Shown: positions 16,436-25,465, counted from the stretch's first letter. The stretch is 47,781 nt of DNA from Euryarchaeota archaeon UBA181 (GCA_002496725.1 DALI01000067.1:1-47781); one strand, 5' to 3'. Notes: generated by a model from the sequence alone, not told the origin. Numbers and translations are program-made.

Positions 16436-17596
16436 CTATTCTGAATTAACCAACATCGCCACTGCATTGCCCCCGCCAAGACATATGGTCACAATCCCAT
16501 TCTTGTATTCGTTTCTATTCATCGCATTAATTAGAGTCATTAGACACCTAGCTCCAGTTGCCCCCAGGGGATGACCAATAGATACCGCACCACCATGGAC
16601 ATTGAACCTGTCTCCCGGAATTTGAAAATGATCTTTTATGGCGCATGAAGCGGATGCAAAAGCCTCATTGTGTTCGTATAAGTCAACATCCCCTGCCTCT
16701 AATTTATTCCTTACGAGTAATTCCTCCACAGCAGGAATCGGGGCCGACATGACTCTGCTGGGCTCAACTCCCGAAGTTGTGTAATCAATAATTCTGGCTA
16801 AGATGGGTAATCCCAATCTATTGGCTACGGCCTCTGAAACTACCAAAACTGCCGAGGCCCCATCAGAAATTTGACTAGCATTACCAGCAGTAACCTGTCC
16901 ATCTGTATCAAAAACCGGTTTAAGACTCCCTAAACTATCCATGTCTGCATCCGATCTTATTCCTTCGTCCAAGGTGAGCTCTTCCATAGTCAGGCACTCA
17001 GAGGCCAACCAGCCTTGTTTCCATGCATCTAGACTCAATCTATGGGAACGTAGAGAGTAGGAATCAGAAACTCCCCTCGAGATTCCAAATTCAATGGCAC
17101 AAGTCTCACCAGTAATCCCCATTAAATCACCCGAGTAGGAATCAACAAGGCCGTCATGAGATAGAATGGAAATTAGGGACTTGAATGGAACATCTGAACC
17201 CCTCTTTACATCACGTACAAATCGGGGGGCATGTGTCATGGATTCCATTCCGCCTGCAACTACTATCTCTGATATTCCCGCTCTAATTTCAGTAGCCGCA
17301 ATCATCACAGCTTTCAGACTGGACCCGCAAACCTTGTTCACTGTGGTGCAAGGTGTACTAACTGGCATACCGGCCCCTAGCGCTACTTGTCTGGCTGGAG
17401 CTTGACCAGATCCCGCTTGTAGTACCTGGCCCATGTAAACTTGATCCACAATCCCACTATTTGGGTCAATACCCGTTCTGTAAAGAAGCTCTTTGACGGC
17501 CATAGCCCCTAAATCGACTGCACTGTATGCGGAGAGTGCACCACGGAACTTCCCGAATGGAGTTCTCGCATAACCGCATATTACCGCATCGGGCAT
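16436..17596 (-). CDS. Acetyl-CoA C-acetyltransferase (thiolase)
   Basis: 386 residues. The N-terminal thiolase opening (ICGYARTPFGKFRGAL), nucleophile Cys90 in VNKVCGSSLKA, the GGMESM loop, GGAVSIGHPLGATGAR with the catalytic His and CLGGGNAVAM with the second Cys are all present, so it should be active. It joins two acetyl-CoA or cleaves acetoacetyl-CoA/3-ketoacyl-CoA. Context does not settle direction: mevalonate pathway entry (archaeal lipids) or beta-oxidation are both possible. ATG at 17596. The length and motifs resemble bacterial AtoB/PhaA thiolases more than the archaeal SCP-like thiolases. Confidence 0.93.
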   Translation of the reverse strand: MPDAVICGYARTPFGKFRGALSAYSAVDLGAMAVKELLYRTGIDPNSGIVDQVYMGQVLQAGSGQAPARQVALGAGMPVSTPCTTVNKVCGSSLKAVMIAATEIRAGISEIVVAGGMESMTHAPRFVRDVKRGSDVPFKSLISILSHDGLVDSYSGDLMGITGETCAIEFGISRGVSDSYSLRSHRLSLDAWKQGWLASECLTMEELTLDEGIRSDADMDSLGSLKPVFDTDGQVTAGNASQISDGASAVLVVSEAVANRLGLPILARIIDYTTSGVEPSRVMSAPIPAVEELLVRNKLEAGDVDLYEHNEAFASASCAIKDHFQIPGDRFNVHGGAVSIGHPLGATGARCLMTLINAMNRNEYKNGIVTICLGGGNAVAMLVNSE

Positions 17597-17654
17597 GAGA
17601 GGCCCAGTGCACTACTGGACTTCAAAGGTCCGATTAGATGTCCTTTTCAAAGAG

Positions 17655-18710
17655 TCAATTTGATGAGTTATAGCCATAGAAATCTGCGTTCCTAAGCTCA
17701 GGACGTGATTGAGGTTTCACTAGAATCGTTCTCACAGACCAGAGGTCCTTGAATACTCTATACCTGGAAGTTGCGTCTAGATAATCCACGCCACTGGTGC
17801 CTCCGGTGCCTATTCTCCTTCCCATAATCCTCTCTACCATTCTAGCATGAGAGTGTCGCCACTTTACCATTGACTCTTCCAGCTCCACTATGGCATCTAC
17901 AAGTTTACGAGGCCACGTGAGTAGCGGTAACTCTCTGTAAGACTCGATAAATAGAAGTCCCGCACGGGATCTGCTTATCTCCCCCCCCGGTTTCAGGAAA
18001 GAAACCGCCCCCTCATGAGCAGACATCATTCTAGCTTTCATTTTCTCAGAAGAATGAGGAGGAATATCGCACATTTTTCCATGTGCTTGTAAGTGCCTCT
18101 CGACATATTCAGATACGACATCATCATCTCCTTTGGAACCATATATTGACCCCATTATCGGTGTCCTCGCAATCCAGTTCATCAATGATTCAGCTAAGCT
18201 TGGCATCGATTCAGTATTCTCTAGACGTTCCAAGATCTCCCTTTTCGCTTCTCCTTTGTCTACCATCTTTCTGAATGAGTCAAGAGGATCAATTCCTCCG
18301 AACCTATCTGAGTTTTCTAGACCTAGAAGAATTTCAAACTCTCTCATCTGATATGACTCAAAACCTGAAGCAGTGCCCAAACCATCTCTGAATGCGAGGA
18401 ATCCTTGAGGGGTCAAGGTTTCCAATACAGTCCATTGATTGGCCATTAATCTGAAAATTTCAGTTGTCCTGCCAAGATGATCTACCGCAACTGGTATTTG
18501 ATCTTCCGGAACAGGTACCTGGCAGAGGATATTCCTTACTTCAGTAAGCTCCCTGATAATTTGCTTGAACCACAGCTCAAAAGTCTGATGAACTATTATG
18601 AAATGCATTTCATCCGAACTGATCCCCCTTTCTTCGCCCTGTAACTCAAGAAGCTCCCTGAGATTGAGGTATTCGGAGTAAGTCCAGTTACGGTTCACAT
18701 CACCAGTCAT
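17655..18710 (-). CDS. kynA: Tryptophan 2,3-dioxygenase
   Basis: Heme enzyme opening the indole ring of tryptophan to N-formylkynurenine. The N-terminus has TYSEYLNLRELLELQ and DEMHFIIVHQTFELWFKQ, with the substrate-site His41, both diagnostic of the family. The end has KWRHSHARMVERIMG followed by GTGGTSGVDYL, giving the proximal heme His region and the GTGG substrate loop. I start it at ATG 18710 (352 residues); a TTG at 18791 is in frame but would add 27 residues outside the usual family start. Kynurenine formamidase and kynureninase are not in this window. It heads the leftward thiolase-rpoK-cta block, 58 bp before the thiolase. Confidence 0.93.
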   Translation of the reverse strand: MTGDVNRNWTYSEYLNLRELLELQGEERGISSDEMHFIIVHQTFELWFKQIIRELTEVRNILCQVPVPEDQIPVAVDHLGRTTEIFRLMANQWTVLETLTPQGFLAFRDGLGTASGFESYQMREFEILLGLENSDRFGGIDPLDSFRKMVDKGEAKREILERLENTESMPSLAESLMNWIARTPIMGSIYGSKGDDDVVSEYVERHLQAHGKMCDIPPHSSEKMKARMMSAHEGAVSFLKPGGEISRSRAGLLFIESYRELPLLTWPRKLVDAIVELEESMVKWRHSHARMVERIMGRRIGTGGTSGVDYLDATSRYRVFKDLWSVRTILVKPQSRPELRNADFYGYNSSN

Positions 18711-18806
18711 ACCTTCTGCTGAGAGTCCCCGCTTGAAGTATTGTCGCTCTAGGGGAGTCCAATTAATGATAGAACCATCTAAATCCCCCAATACTAGCAG
18801 AAATCT

Positions 18807-19397
18807 GTGTCACCTTCGAAGCCTCAACGATCCAATGGGCTCATACGTCCTGTTCCCTCGTTGAAAGTTACTAGTGCATTGTCTCTCTCCCTCATATCAT
18901 TTAGTGATGCAGAGGAGCTATTCGCTTTAGTCGAAATTAACAGGATATATCTTAGGAAGACACTACCTTGGTTGGATACGGTAAAGACCCTCAATGATCA
19001 GATTTCTTACATATCCAATTGTCTATCGGAATATGACAGGTACACTGGCGCTATGTACGCAATTAGACAGGATGGGAGAATTATCGGAATCATTGGACTA
19101 AACTGGATAGATCAACAGAATAGGGGATGCGGGATCGGATATTGGATATCAGAGGAATATATGGGAGGGGGGGTAATCACCCAAAGTTGTTCGAGGATGA
19201 TCGATCACTGCTTTAGTGATCTGGGTCTTCATAGATTTGTACTTGAAGCGGCCGTGGATAACACTGCTAGCTGCAAGGTTGCTGAGAGGCTTGGGATGCG
19301 CTTAGAGGGCGTAATCAAAGATAGGGAGTTATTGTACGGTAGTTATGTAGATGCTAATCTATACTCCATAACGGGGCCAGAGTGGGTACAGAAGTAA
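18807..19397 (+). CDS. GNAT N-acetyltransferase (RimJ/RimL type)
   Basis: 196 residues. The fold is recognisable from residue ~20: an N-terminal strand and the FSDAEELFALVEINRIYLRKTLPWLD helix as in RimL-type enzymes, the IIGIIGLNWIDQQNRGCGIGYWISEEYMGGGV strand and acetyl-CoA pyrophosphate loop, and the LHRFVLEAAVDNTASCKVAERLGMRLEG tail that is typical of RimJ/RimL. The target (a ribosomal protein N-terminus or other amine) is unknown. The start is a GTG at 18807, so the first ~20 residues are doubtful. Divergent from kynA. Confidence 0.85.
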   Translation: MSPSKPQRSNGLIRPVPSLKVTSALSLSLISFSDAEELFALVEINRIYLRKTLPWLDTVKTLNDQISYISNCLSEYDRYTGAMYAIRQDGRIIGIIGLNWIDQQNRGCGIGYWISEEYMGGGVITQSCSRMIDHCFSDLGLHRFVLEAAVDNTASCKVAERLGMRLEGVIKDRELLYGSYVDANLYSITGPEWVQK

Positions 19398-19411
19398 TTT
19401 CTCATCTAGAG

Positions 19412-21547
19412 CTATCTTCGTAAGAGTCCATGATCTTCAATGGAGCAACCACCTGGGGGAAGGGACGAGAGAACATCATCTTGAGACAATCCAGTGGCTT
19501 TAGAAATTGAATTAGCCACATTTTCCTTTTTTTCCCTTCCAGGAGTTATCCTTGCCCATCTTCCAAATGACTTCGATATTGTATCTGCCGTTCCGATTAC
19601 AGGAAGAGGGACCCCATTAACGACTCCCATACCAATCCCTATCTCTAGGCTAAGGTCCCTGTACCAATGCCTCTGCCCTCTTACTACGAAGGAACCCCTT
19701 CCTAGTGACTCTCCGCTCTCAGTTGTTTTCGAGACTTGACTGGGTCTGACGTAGAAAGCCGTAGCCGCCGCTCCCCCACTGCCCCATGCCCTGGACCAGC
19801 AAACTGCGATTTGTGATGCTTCTCTGAGAATTGAATCTGGAAGGTCCCTCCCCTCCTCAGGGCCTTCCAAGTTTTGTGTTATCTGCAATGAACAAACACC
19901 ATCGGGAACGTTATCTGAGGGAGATTCTCTGAGTTCAATACCTTCTCTAACCTTCAACGCACAAGATGGCGCACCGTGCAGGTCTGCATGAATGTAGAGA
20001 TCCTTAGATCCAAGGTGCTTCTTCACTATGGCATCATTGCCCTTGGCATCCCTTCCGCCAACTATCATCCTGCCATCAGATAGAATGGCCCAGCGATGCT
20101 TCTCAAACCAGAATCTTCTGCTCCTCTTGATTGATCTAAGCCTCCCACCTGCTGCATCTTTAGCAGCTTTCTTCTCTTCCCTAGTTTGAGTCTCAATAGT
20201 CTTTTTCAGTGCGATTTCAGCACCTGCGGCCTTATCTTTCTGTATTCTACCAGTTTCAAAATATCTTTGAGCATTCTGATGAACAGTCTTGTCGACCTCC
20301 AAGGTCACGCTCGTTCCAGGCTCGCCATCGCCATCGGGAAGGTAAGCAACAATCGTTCGCTTCTTAGCATCCACGCCTCCTATCCAGCCTACTTCTTGCG
20401 ACATGTCTGATACCTCTTGCCAGTTAGATTCAGATATCGCTTTATTGAATTGCATGATAATAGAATTTACATGCTCCCAGTTCTCTTGAATCGACTTACC
20501 AAGCTCTTGCGAAATCACGGCCTTTTGCAGAAATCCATCAATCGCTCTCTTCTGCTGTGTGGCCCTCCTCTCTAGTTTAGCCTGTGATTGCTTCTGACTA
20601 GTTCCTTCCTCAACGAGCTTCTCTTCCTCTCTCCTGATAAACGCAGCAGAGTCGTGCTCTCCGAAGACTCCATCAAGGGCATTGGATAGTGACTCTAATT
20701 CGATAAATGGACTATCTTCCATATTGTCCAGCCATATCGGAGAAACAAGTACGGCACCGCCTGGGCTTTCATCTCCGATATTTTCTTGGAGGGATTGCCA
20801 TTTCTCCAAGCTTGTGGCATCATCGACCCAAAGTATACACCTGTCTCCCTTCTCAAGTTCATCCATCATCGAAAGAACAGAAGAGAGGAGTATTTCTCTC
20901 TCTCCTTTGTCTAAGGAAGAAGCCAATTGTTCCTCAGCTAAACCAGCCTTAGAGCAAACTGCGGAACCGTATACTCTACCTATATTCAATCTAGAAGCGA
21001 CTGTACGGATAAGATCACTATCGCTCCCTTCGAGAATCTCATCAAGCTTATCTCTATCTAGGGTTCGAGGGTCCAAAGAAGGAGGGGGCGGTACATATGG
21101 GACGCCCTTCTTTAGTGTTCTACTGGCGTATGTTGCGTGAGTCAGAGGCTGAATAATTACCCCATCCTCGTCCAAGAGAAGAACGTTACCGTCCCTGAAT
21201 AGTTCGATTACCAAGGACATCTTTCCCCTGCCATGCTCAAATTCCAGAGACATTACTCTATCAAATCCAGATTGTGAAACCCCAATAAACCTAGAATTCC
21301 CAAGATGCTTCCTAAGTACCATGGCAAACTGTGAGGGATTGGGCGGCATTGGGCGATCTCTTGACGAATAATACACTCTCTTGCCTCTGACAATAACTAG
21401 GTCTCTATTGGGAAATCCTTTCTTGCTCATCCTCAAAACAACTTGCTCATAGTGCGGCTGATACGCTTTTCTGACCCTGGAACCAACCATCTCCGTGAGC
21501 TCACGAACCGTCCTGGCGACCTCGAAGGACGATGTCTGCTCGCGCAT
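19412..21547 (-). CDS. NFACT-family protein (Rqc2/RqcH homologue)
   Basis: Predicted ribosome quality-control factor that binds tRNA and stalled 50S subunits. The 711-residue protein has an NFACT-N domain at the start (RELTEMVGSRVRKAYQPH), the segment RKHLGNSRFIGVSQSGFDR, a helix-hairpin-helix-type middle, two long charged coiled-coil stretches (about 315-400 and 445-480) and an NFACT-R domain (HRWAILSDGRMIVGGRDAKGNDAIVKKHL, then LYIHADLHGAPS). The archaeal length and architecture fit Rqc2-like proteins. ATG 21547 is preferred over 21586 because the family begins close to it. Whether this archaeal member adds C-terminal tails to nascent chains cannot be told from sequence. Confidence 0.93.
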   Translation of the reverse strand: MREQTSSFEVARTVRELTEMVGSRVRKAYQPHYEQVVLRMSKKGFPNRDLVIVRGKRVYYSSRDRPMPPNPSQFAMVLRKHLGNSRFIGVSQSGFDRVMSLEFEHGRGKMSLVIELFRDGNVLLLDEDGVIIQPLTHATYASRTLKKGVPYVPPPPSLDPRTLDRDKLDEILEGSDSDLIRTVASRLNIGRVYGSAVCSKAGLAEEQLASSLDKGEREILLSSVLSMMDELEKGDRCILWVDDATSLEKWQSLQENIGDESPGGAVLVSPIWLDNMEDSPFIELESLSNALDGVFGEHDSAAFIRREEEKLVEEGTSQKQSQAKLERRATQQKRAIDGFLQKAVISQELGKSIQENWEHVNSIIMQFNKAISESNWQEVSDMSQEVGWIGGVDAKKRTIVAYLPDGDGEPGTSVTLEVDKTVHQNAQRYFETGRIQKDKAAGAEIALKKTIETQTREEKKAAKDAAGGRLRSIKRSRRFWFEKHRWAILSDGRMIVGGRDAKGNDAIVKKHLGSKDLYIHADLHGAPSCALKVREGIELRESPSDNVPDGVCSLQITQNLEGPEEGRDLPDSILREASQIAVCWSRAWGSGGAAATAFYVRPSQVSKTTESGESLGRGSFVVRGQRHWYRDLSLEIGIGMGVVNGVPLPVIGTADTISKSFGRWARITPGREKKENVANSISKATGLSQDDVLSSLPPGGCSIEDHGLLRR

Positions 21548-21607
21548 TGTATCATACCTGCGTCCGAGACAGACTTCATCAGGCAATCGCTCATAAGAAT
21601 CATTTAT

Positions 21608-22456
21608 TCATACCAAAGACTGGTAGGCCTCTATTTCCTCAAGGACTTCAGCTTCGTGGGCATATTGATTCGAAGGGACTTCTATGAACTTCGATTTTGG
21701 TATCCTGTTAACGATACTCTTGGCCCTATCCATCCCATGTAATTTGTCAGAAGATGCCGTCATCACGGCACAAGGAATTTTTATGCTACTCAAATCGTCT
21801 GGAAGTGAGTATCTCATTAATGATCTAGCAGAAAGGTGCATCTTTTGTAAGTCCTGAGTAAGAAGAGCTCTCCTGTATCTTATTCTCTGCCCTTCTTCCT
21901 TGACCTTTCTTTCCACGGCCCAAACAGCTAGGCGCTTCATTATTGGATGGAAAATCTTCGGCATGGGTGATGCTATCAGGGCTCTGGCCCAGAATGGAAA
22001 TTTAAATTCAGAGTTAGGGGCAAGAAGGACAGAGCTCCTCCCAGAAAGAAACCCTCGACTGAAGGAATCTATAAGGATCGTAGAGCCTAGAGAGGAAGAG
22101 AACCAGTCTACTTCGGAGCTTTCTATCCCATAGAACTTCAAGACACTAGCCAAATCAGAAGAAAGCTTCCCAACACTGAAGTCAGCTTTCGATATCCTAC
22201 CTTCCATTACGGAGCTCCCCTTCTCTCTTGTTTCAATGTAAAGAATAGGCCTCCTAGTTGTCCATTCAGATAGCAGGGGCCTCCATCCTTCGAACACAGA
22301 TCCCCAACCTGGAATAAAAACTAGGACCTCACTAGTTATGGGCGTAGAAGGGATCCATGAAATTACTCTCAAACGAACCCCATCAGATACTTCTACCCAT
22401 TCCTCAGATACCTCTGAACCATCAAATTCAGGTGTACCCGACCAGTATGAGTCCAC
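21608..22456 (-). CDS. Alpha/beta hydrolase
   Basis: 283 residues with the alpha/beta-hydrolase layout: FIPGWGSVFEGW (oxyanion loop), a nucleophile elbow WFSSSLGSTI in which the first Gly of GxSxG is Ser, ASSDKLHG (acid) and a late YAHEAEV segment (His). The substrate is unknown. The start is placed at GTG 22456-22454, preceded by AGGGAAGGTAGG with a 6-base spacer. That site overlaps the stop of the upstream aspartic protease gene, so translation appears coupled. An in-frame ATG at 22558 would overlap the protease tail by 95 bp and give a Pro/Val/Ala-rich N-terminus, which I take as spurious. Confidence 0.75.
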   Translation of the reverse strand: MDSYWSGTPEFDGSEVSEEWVEVSDGVRLRVISWIPSTPITSEVLVFIPGWGSVFEGWRPLLSEWTTRRPILYIETREKGSSVMEGRISKADFSVGKLSSDLASVLKFYGIESSEVDWFSSSLGSTILIDSFSRGFLSGRSSVLLAPNSEFKFPFWARALIASPMPKIFHPIMKRLAVWAVERKVKEEGQRIRYRRALLTQDLQKMHLSARSLMRYSLPDDLSSIKIPCAVMTASSDKLHGMDRAKSIVNRIPKSKFIEVPSNQYAHEAEVLEEIEAYQSLV

Positions 22457-22463
22457 GAGAATC

Positions 22464-23879
22464 CTACCTTCCCTTCCGACCGCCGCCACCGGACCTGCCG
22501 CCACCGGATCCACCGCTGGGTCCACCACCGGACCTTCTACTGTCCTTTCTTCCACCAAAACTACTCACAGTCCGACTTTCTCTCCTATGACGAATTACTC
22601 TTCGCCTTCTGTGGAACCACGGTCTCCTGTACCATGGGCGATCGTAATAGTGAGGTTGGCCATAGTATCCGTAATGTCCGTGGTGGCCAACTGGTCCAAA
22701 TGACGAATTACCCAATGTAAGGGACGCCGAATTTCCCGAACCAACATCATACCTAGCTCCGAGAAGAACCAAAATAAGTAGAATAATTTGAATAATCCCA
22801 CAGCAGAATAAACCAAATGCCCCCGAAAGGGGAATGTCGAGGCCTATATCATTAGGATCATTAATATTGTAATATATCATCAAAGAACTCCCTATTGGCA
22901 TTGTTCCATTTTCCCCGTATTCCAAACATTCGTCCTCAGCACCAGCGTAATCACCATACATGGCAAGATGGTAGCGATCAATCCCTGATGTGTAACTCAA
23001 ATTATCAACTACATAAGAGACATCTAGATCTGCCCAGCAATCTAGCTCGTACCAATACTCACAGTATTCATCGCCCCATTCGTCAGTGTAGCAATCTGCA
23101 TATTCAACCCAATCAAAACCAGGGTACTTCGCCACAATCTCCGAATCGATAGGACTCCATTCATCTGCCCCGCCTGTCATTACGACGGCCCCAAATAGGG
23201 AAGCAATAATGCCTAAAGATAGTATAATTGCCAATATGGCGTAACCCGGGTCTTCCCATAGCCAGTGATTACTACCGTACACCTCGGTTCCATCCGACTC
23301 GCCGTCTGGATTGAGAATCAGCATACCGTTCTGATGCATCCATTCAATATCCCCGAGGAATGTCATTCCGAGAATGCAGGGTGTATCATCATCCTTCAGA
23401 GGATTGATTAGCGCATCGACGTTTTTTATCGACATCTGTCCGACTGTTACGTCGGGCAAAGTAGTCCTATACCCTATCCCCGGGCCAGCTGCTGTCTGTG
23501 TCTCGATCTGTTCTCCCTTTTCCAGGCCGAGCATCTGGGCAGTTCTTTCATCGATCGAGCAGTGACTCGCTCCGGTGTCCACTAGGAAATTTATGTTACC
23601 GAGATTTCCAATTCTCCCCTTGACGTAGAAGCACCCATTGTTGTCTTGCTTCAGCACGATTCTCTGTCCGATGTATTCCACGGGTGGGCCATCACCGGAT
23701 TCCGACTCTCTGAAAGTGCCAGGTACGGGATCTGTAAATTCCGCCATTTTTTTTCGGTGCTCGGCCTCTGCCAACTCCTCTTCGCGTAGGAGCCGCTTGG
23801 CCTCAGCCTCATTCAGTAAATCCTCAACTTCTTCCTTGGAGGTCTGGTCTTCTTCATTATCCCACCACCTCTCGGTCAT
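22464..23879 (-). CDS. Retropepsin-like aspartic protease fused to a two-helix membrane module with Gly/Arg tail
   Basis: 471 residues. An acidic coiled-coil N-terminus (about 1-48) precedes a single retropepsin-like domain (about 75-190) with catalytic DTGAS at 101-105 and the partner CILGMTFL strand (168-175), like clan AA proteases of the TIGR02281 type. Membrane helices are predicted at about 212-235 and 352-375. The loop between them (236-350) is Asp/Tyr-rich with Cys263, Cys273, Cys281 and Cys318. With no signal peptide, the protease domain is expected inside the cell and the Cys loop outside. The tail (376-471) is His/Tyr/Pro-rich, then strongly basic and finally Gly/Ser/Arg-rich. A single DTG domain would need to dimerise. 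ATG at 23879. Confidence 0.82.
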   Translation of the reverse strand: MTERWWDNEEDQTSKEEVEDLLNEAEAKRLLREEELAEAEHRKKMAEFTDPVPGTFRESESGDGPPVEYIGQRIVLKQDNNGCFYVKGRIGNLGNINFLVDTGASHCSIDERTAQMLGLEKGEQIETQTAAGPGIGYRTTLPDVTVGQMSIKNVDALINPLKDDDTPCILGMTFLGDIEWMHQNGMLILNPDGESDGTEVYGSNHWLWEDPGYAILAIILSLGIIASLFGAVVMTGGADEWSPIDSEIVAKYPGFDWVEYADCYTDEWGDEYCEYWYELDCWADLDVSYVVDNLSYTSGIDRYHLAMYGDYAGAEDECLEYGENGTMPIGSSLMIYYNINDPNDIGLDIPLSGAFGLFCCGIIQIILLILVLLGARYDVGSGNSASLTLGNSSFGPVGHHGHYGYYGQPHYYDRPWYRRPWFHRRRRVIRHRRESRTVSSFGGRKDSRRSGGGPSGGSGGGRSGGGGRKGR

Positions 23880-23920
23880 GATAGTCCCTTAGTGGCTACT
23901 GGTTTGAATGTTGACCCATA

Positions 23921-25465
23921 TTAAACTGGGAAGTAGAGACCCTCTCTCAACTTCACCCTTTTGGATGCTACTAGTGAGTTCAGATGCGACAATGTCTGAT
24001 CCTGGGATAAAATTGGATGTGCGTCTGGCGAATCGTGATATGCATGTATCGCTATTTCTTCCAAGGTTGTTAATCCAGATAAGACCGCATTGAGGACACT
24101 ATCATGTCTCGCAGTCCTATGTTTGACATATCTCTCCAATAGCCTTGGAGGATTAGTGCAAGCAGGGCCATGGCCAGGAAATAGCATTGGAGGGCCAAGA
24201 GAAAGAATTCGCTCAAGTCCTGAGATGTAAGAATTCATATCGCCTTCTGAGGATGGGACTAGTATAGTCCCGACTACAACGCAATTATCTCCACTTACAA
24301 TCCCAGAGTCGCCTACCAGACATATGTGGCCAGGGCAATGGCCTGGAGTCTCTATGACCTCCCACCTCGCCAGTCCACTGGGCCCATTCAGGGAGAACGA
24401 ATCACCCTCTCCAATAGATAATGATAATCCATCATGAGAGATGGCATCTAGGGTGATTGAGCTAGCCCAAATGGGAGCATCGTATATCTCTGATATTATT
24501 GATAGATTACCTATGTGATCTGGGTGCCTGTGTGTGAAAATAGTAGCCACAATCTTGGATCCATTTGAGACAACTTCCGAAATCTTACTCTCGAGATAAG
24601 TCAGAGATTCTTCCGATCTAGCGGCCGGATCAACCACTACGCATTCTCCGCCTAGTTCTCCGAGGATATAGCAGTTAGTATGGGTGGATGGAGGAATAGT
24701 CTCTGTCCTAAGGGGAAAAACCTCCACACCAGGGGCGAACTCAATCCTATGGTCGCCGGACGGGGGGTCACCACTCAATTTTTTGCACCCAGAGGGCAAA
24801 TCTCCCTGTTCAATAGTCATCCTTTCTAAATCCCGGATCAATGTGACAATCGGAGGAGGTAGACGAACCATGTTTTCTTCCCATTGGCTTATCAGATCTG
24901 ATGGCTCCCACCATCTAAAATCATCGAATTCAGACCTCCCGGGAGGGAAAGAGGGAGAAACAGTGGAACTACCCATTGGTACATGGAAGAAGTAGTTCTG
25001 AAACCTCCGAGGGGAGAATGGGGGGGTGGTCCTATCAGTCACCATTTCACAATGGAAGTTCCCGATATCGATTTTCCCCATCTTCACTAGGTTTAGCCAT
25101 TCCCGCTTATCGCCACACACAGCTTCCCTGATATCTGACGATACCTCGATTATCTTACCCTCTCCATTCGGAGAAAGGCCAACCTCCTCAATCATCTCTC
25201 TTAGTAGGGCAAAGCATGCTACTTTGTATCTCTCATCAACTTCCAATACCCCCTCTAATTCCTGTGCAGATATCTTATCCACGCTGCTTATTCCACCTCC
25301 TGGGAATGACCAGTAGTCAGGAAAGCTAGCTAATTCTGAGACTCTATGTCCAAGTAATATCTCATGCCCCGTTCCTCTCTCTCTGCTGAGTATTACCGAG
25401 GCAGAACGTACTATGTTGGATGTATTGGCGCGAGGTAATGCCAATCCTTTTGGTAGCTCGCTCAC
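23921..25465 (-). CDS. Nudix hydrolase - metallo-beta-lactamase fusion
   Basis: 514 residues with two enzyme domains. An N-terminal Nudix domain (about 18-215) has GGGIS at 56-60 and REMIEEVG at 89-96; the Nudix box is stretched by about 16-17 residues between its Gly and its RExxEE, as in NUDT19-like members. A metallo-beta-lactamase domain follows (about 235-440) with THRHPDH near 310, ETPGHCPGH and FPGHGP supplying further metal ligands, similar to LACTB2-type hydrolases. A winged-helix-like C-terminus (TLSHLNSLVASKRVKLREG) matches LACTB2 too. The substrate could be a CoA or nucleotide derivative, or RNA; this is inference. The start is GTG 25465, with GAGAAG just upstream. Confidence 0.88.
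   Translation of the reverse strand: MSELPKGLALPRANTSNIVRSASVILSRERGTGHEILLGHRVSELASFPDYWSFPGGGISSVDKISAQELEGVLEVDERYKVACFALLREMIEEVGLSPNGEGKIIEVSSDIREAVCGDKREWLNLVKMGKIDIGNFHCEMVTDRTTPPFSPRRFQNYFFHVPMGSSTVSPSFPPGRSEFDDFRWWEPSDLISQWEENMVRLPPPIVTLIRDLERMTIEQGDLPSGCKKLSGDPPSGDHRIEFAPGVEVFPLRTETIPPSTHTNCYILGELGGECVVVDPAARSEESLTYLESKISEVVSNGSKIVATIFTHRHPDHIGNLSIISEIYDAPIWASSITLDAISHDGLSLSIGEGDSFSLNGPSGLARWEVIETPGHCPGHICLVGDSGIVSGDNCVVVGTILVPSSEGDMNSYISGLERILSLGPPMLFPGHGPACTNPPRLLERYVKHRTARHDSVLNAVLSGLTTLEEIAIHAYHDSPDAHPILSQDQTLSHLNSLVASKRVKLREGLYFPV

Noticed and set aside
18711..18791. Longer kynA from TTG 18791
   Set aside because: TTG is a weaker start and the added 27 residues precede the usual family beginning; the ATG at 18710 fits better, though it lacks a clear ribosome site.
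22457..22558. Longer N-terminus for the alpha/beta hydrolase from ATG 22558
   Set aside because: The extra residues are a Val/Pro/Ala-rich reading of the protease Gly/Arg tail in another frame; a strong ribosome site precedes GTG 22456.
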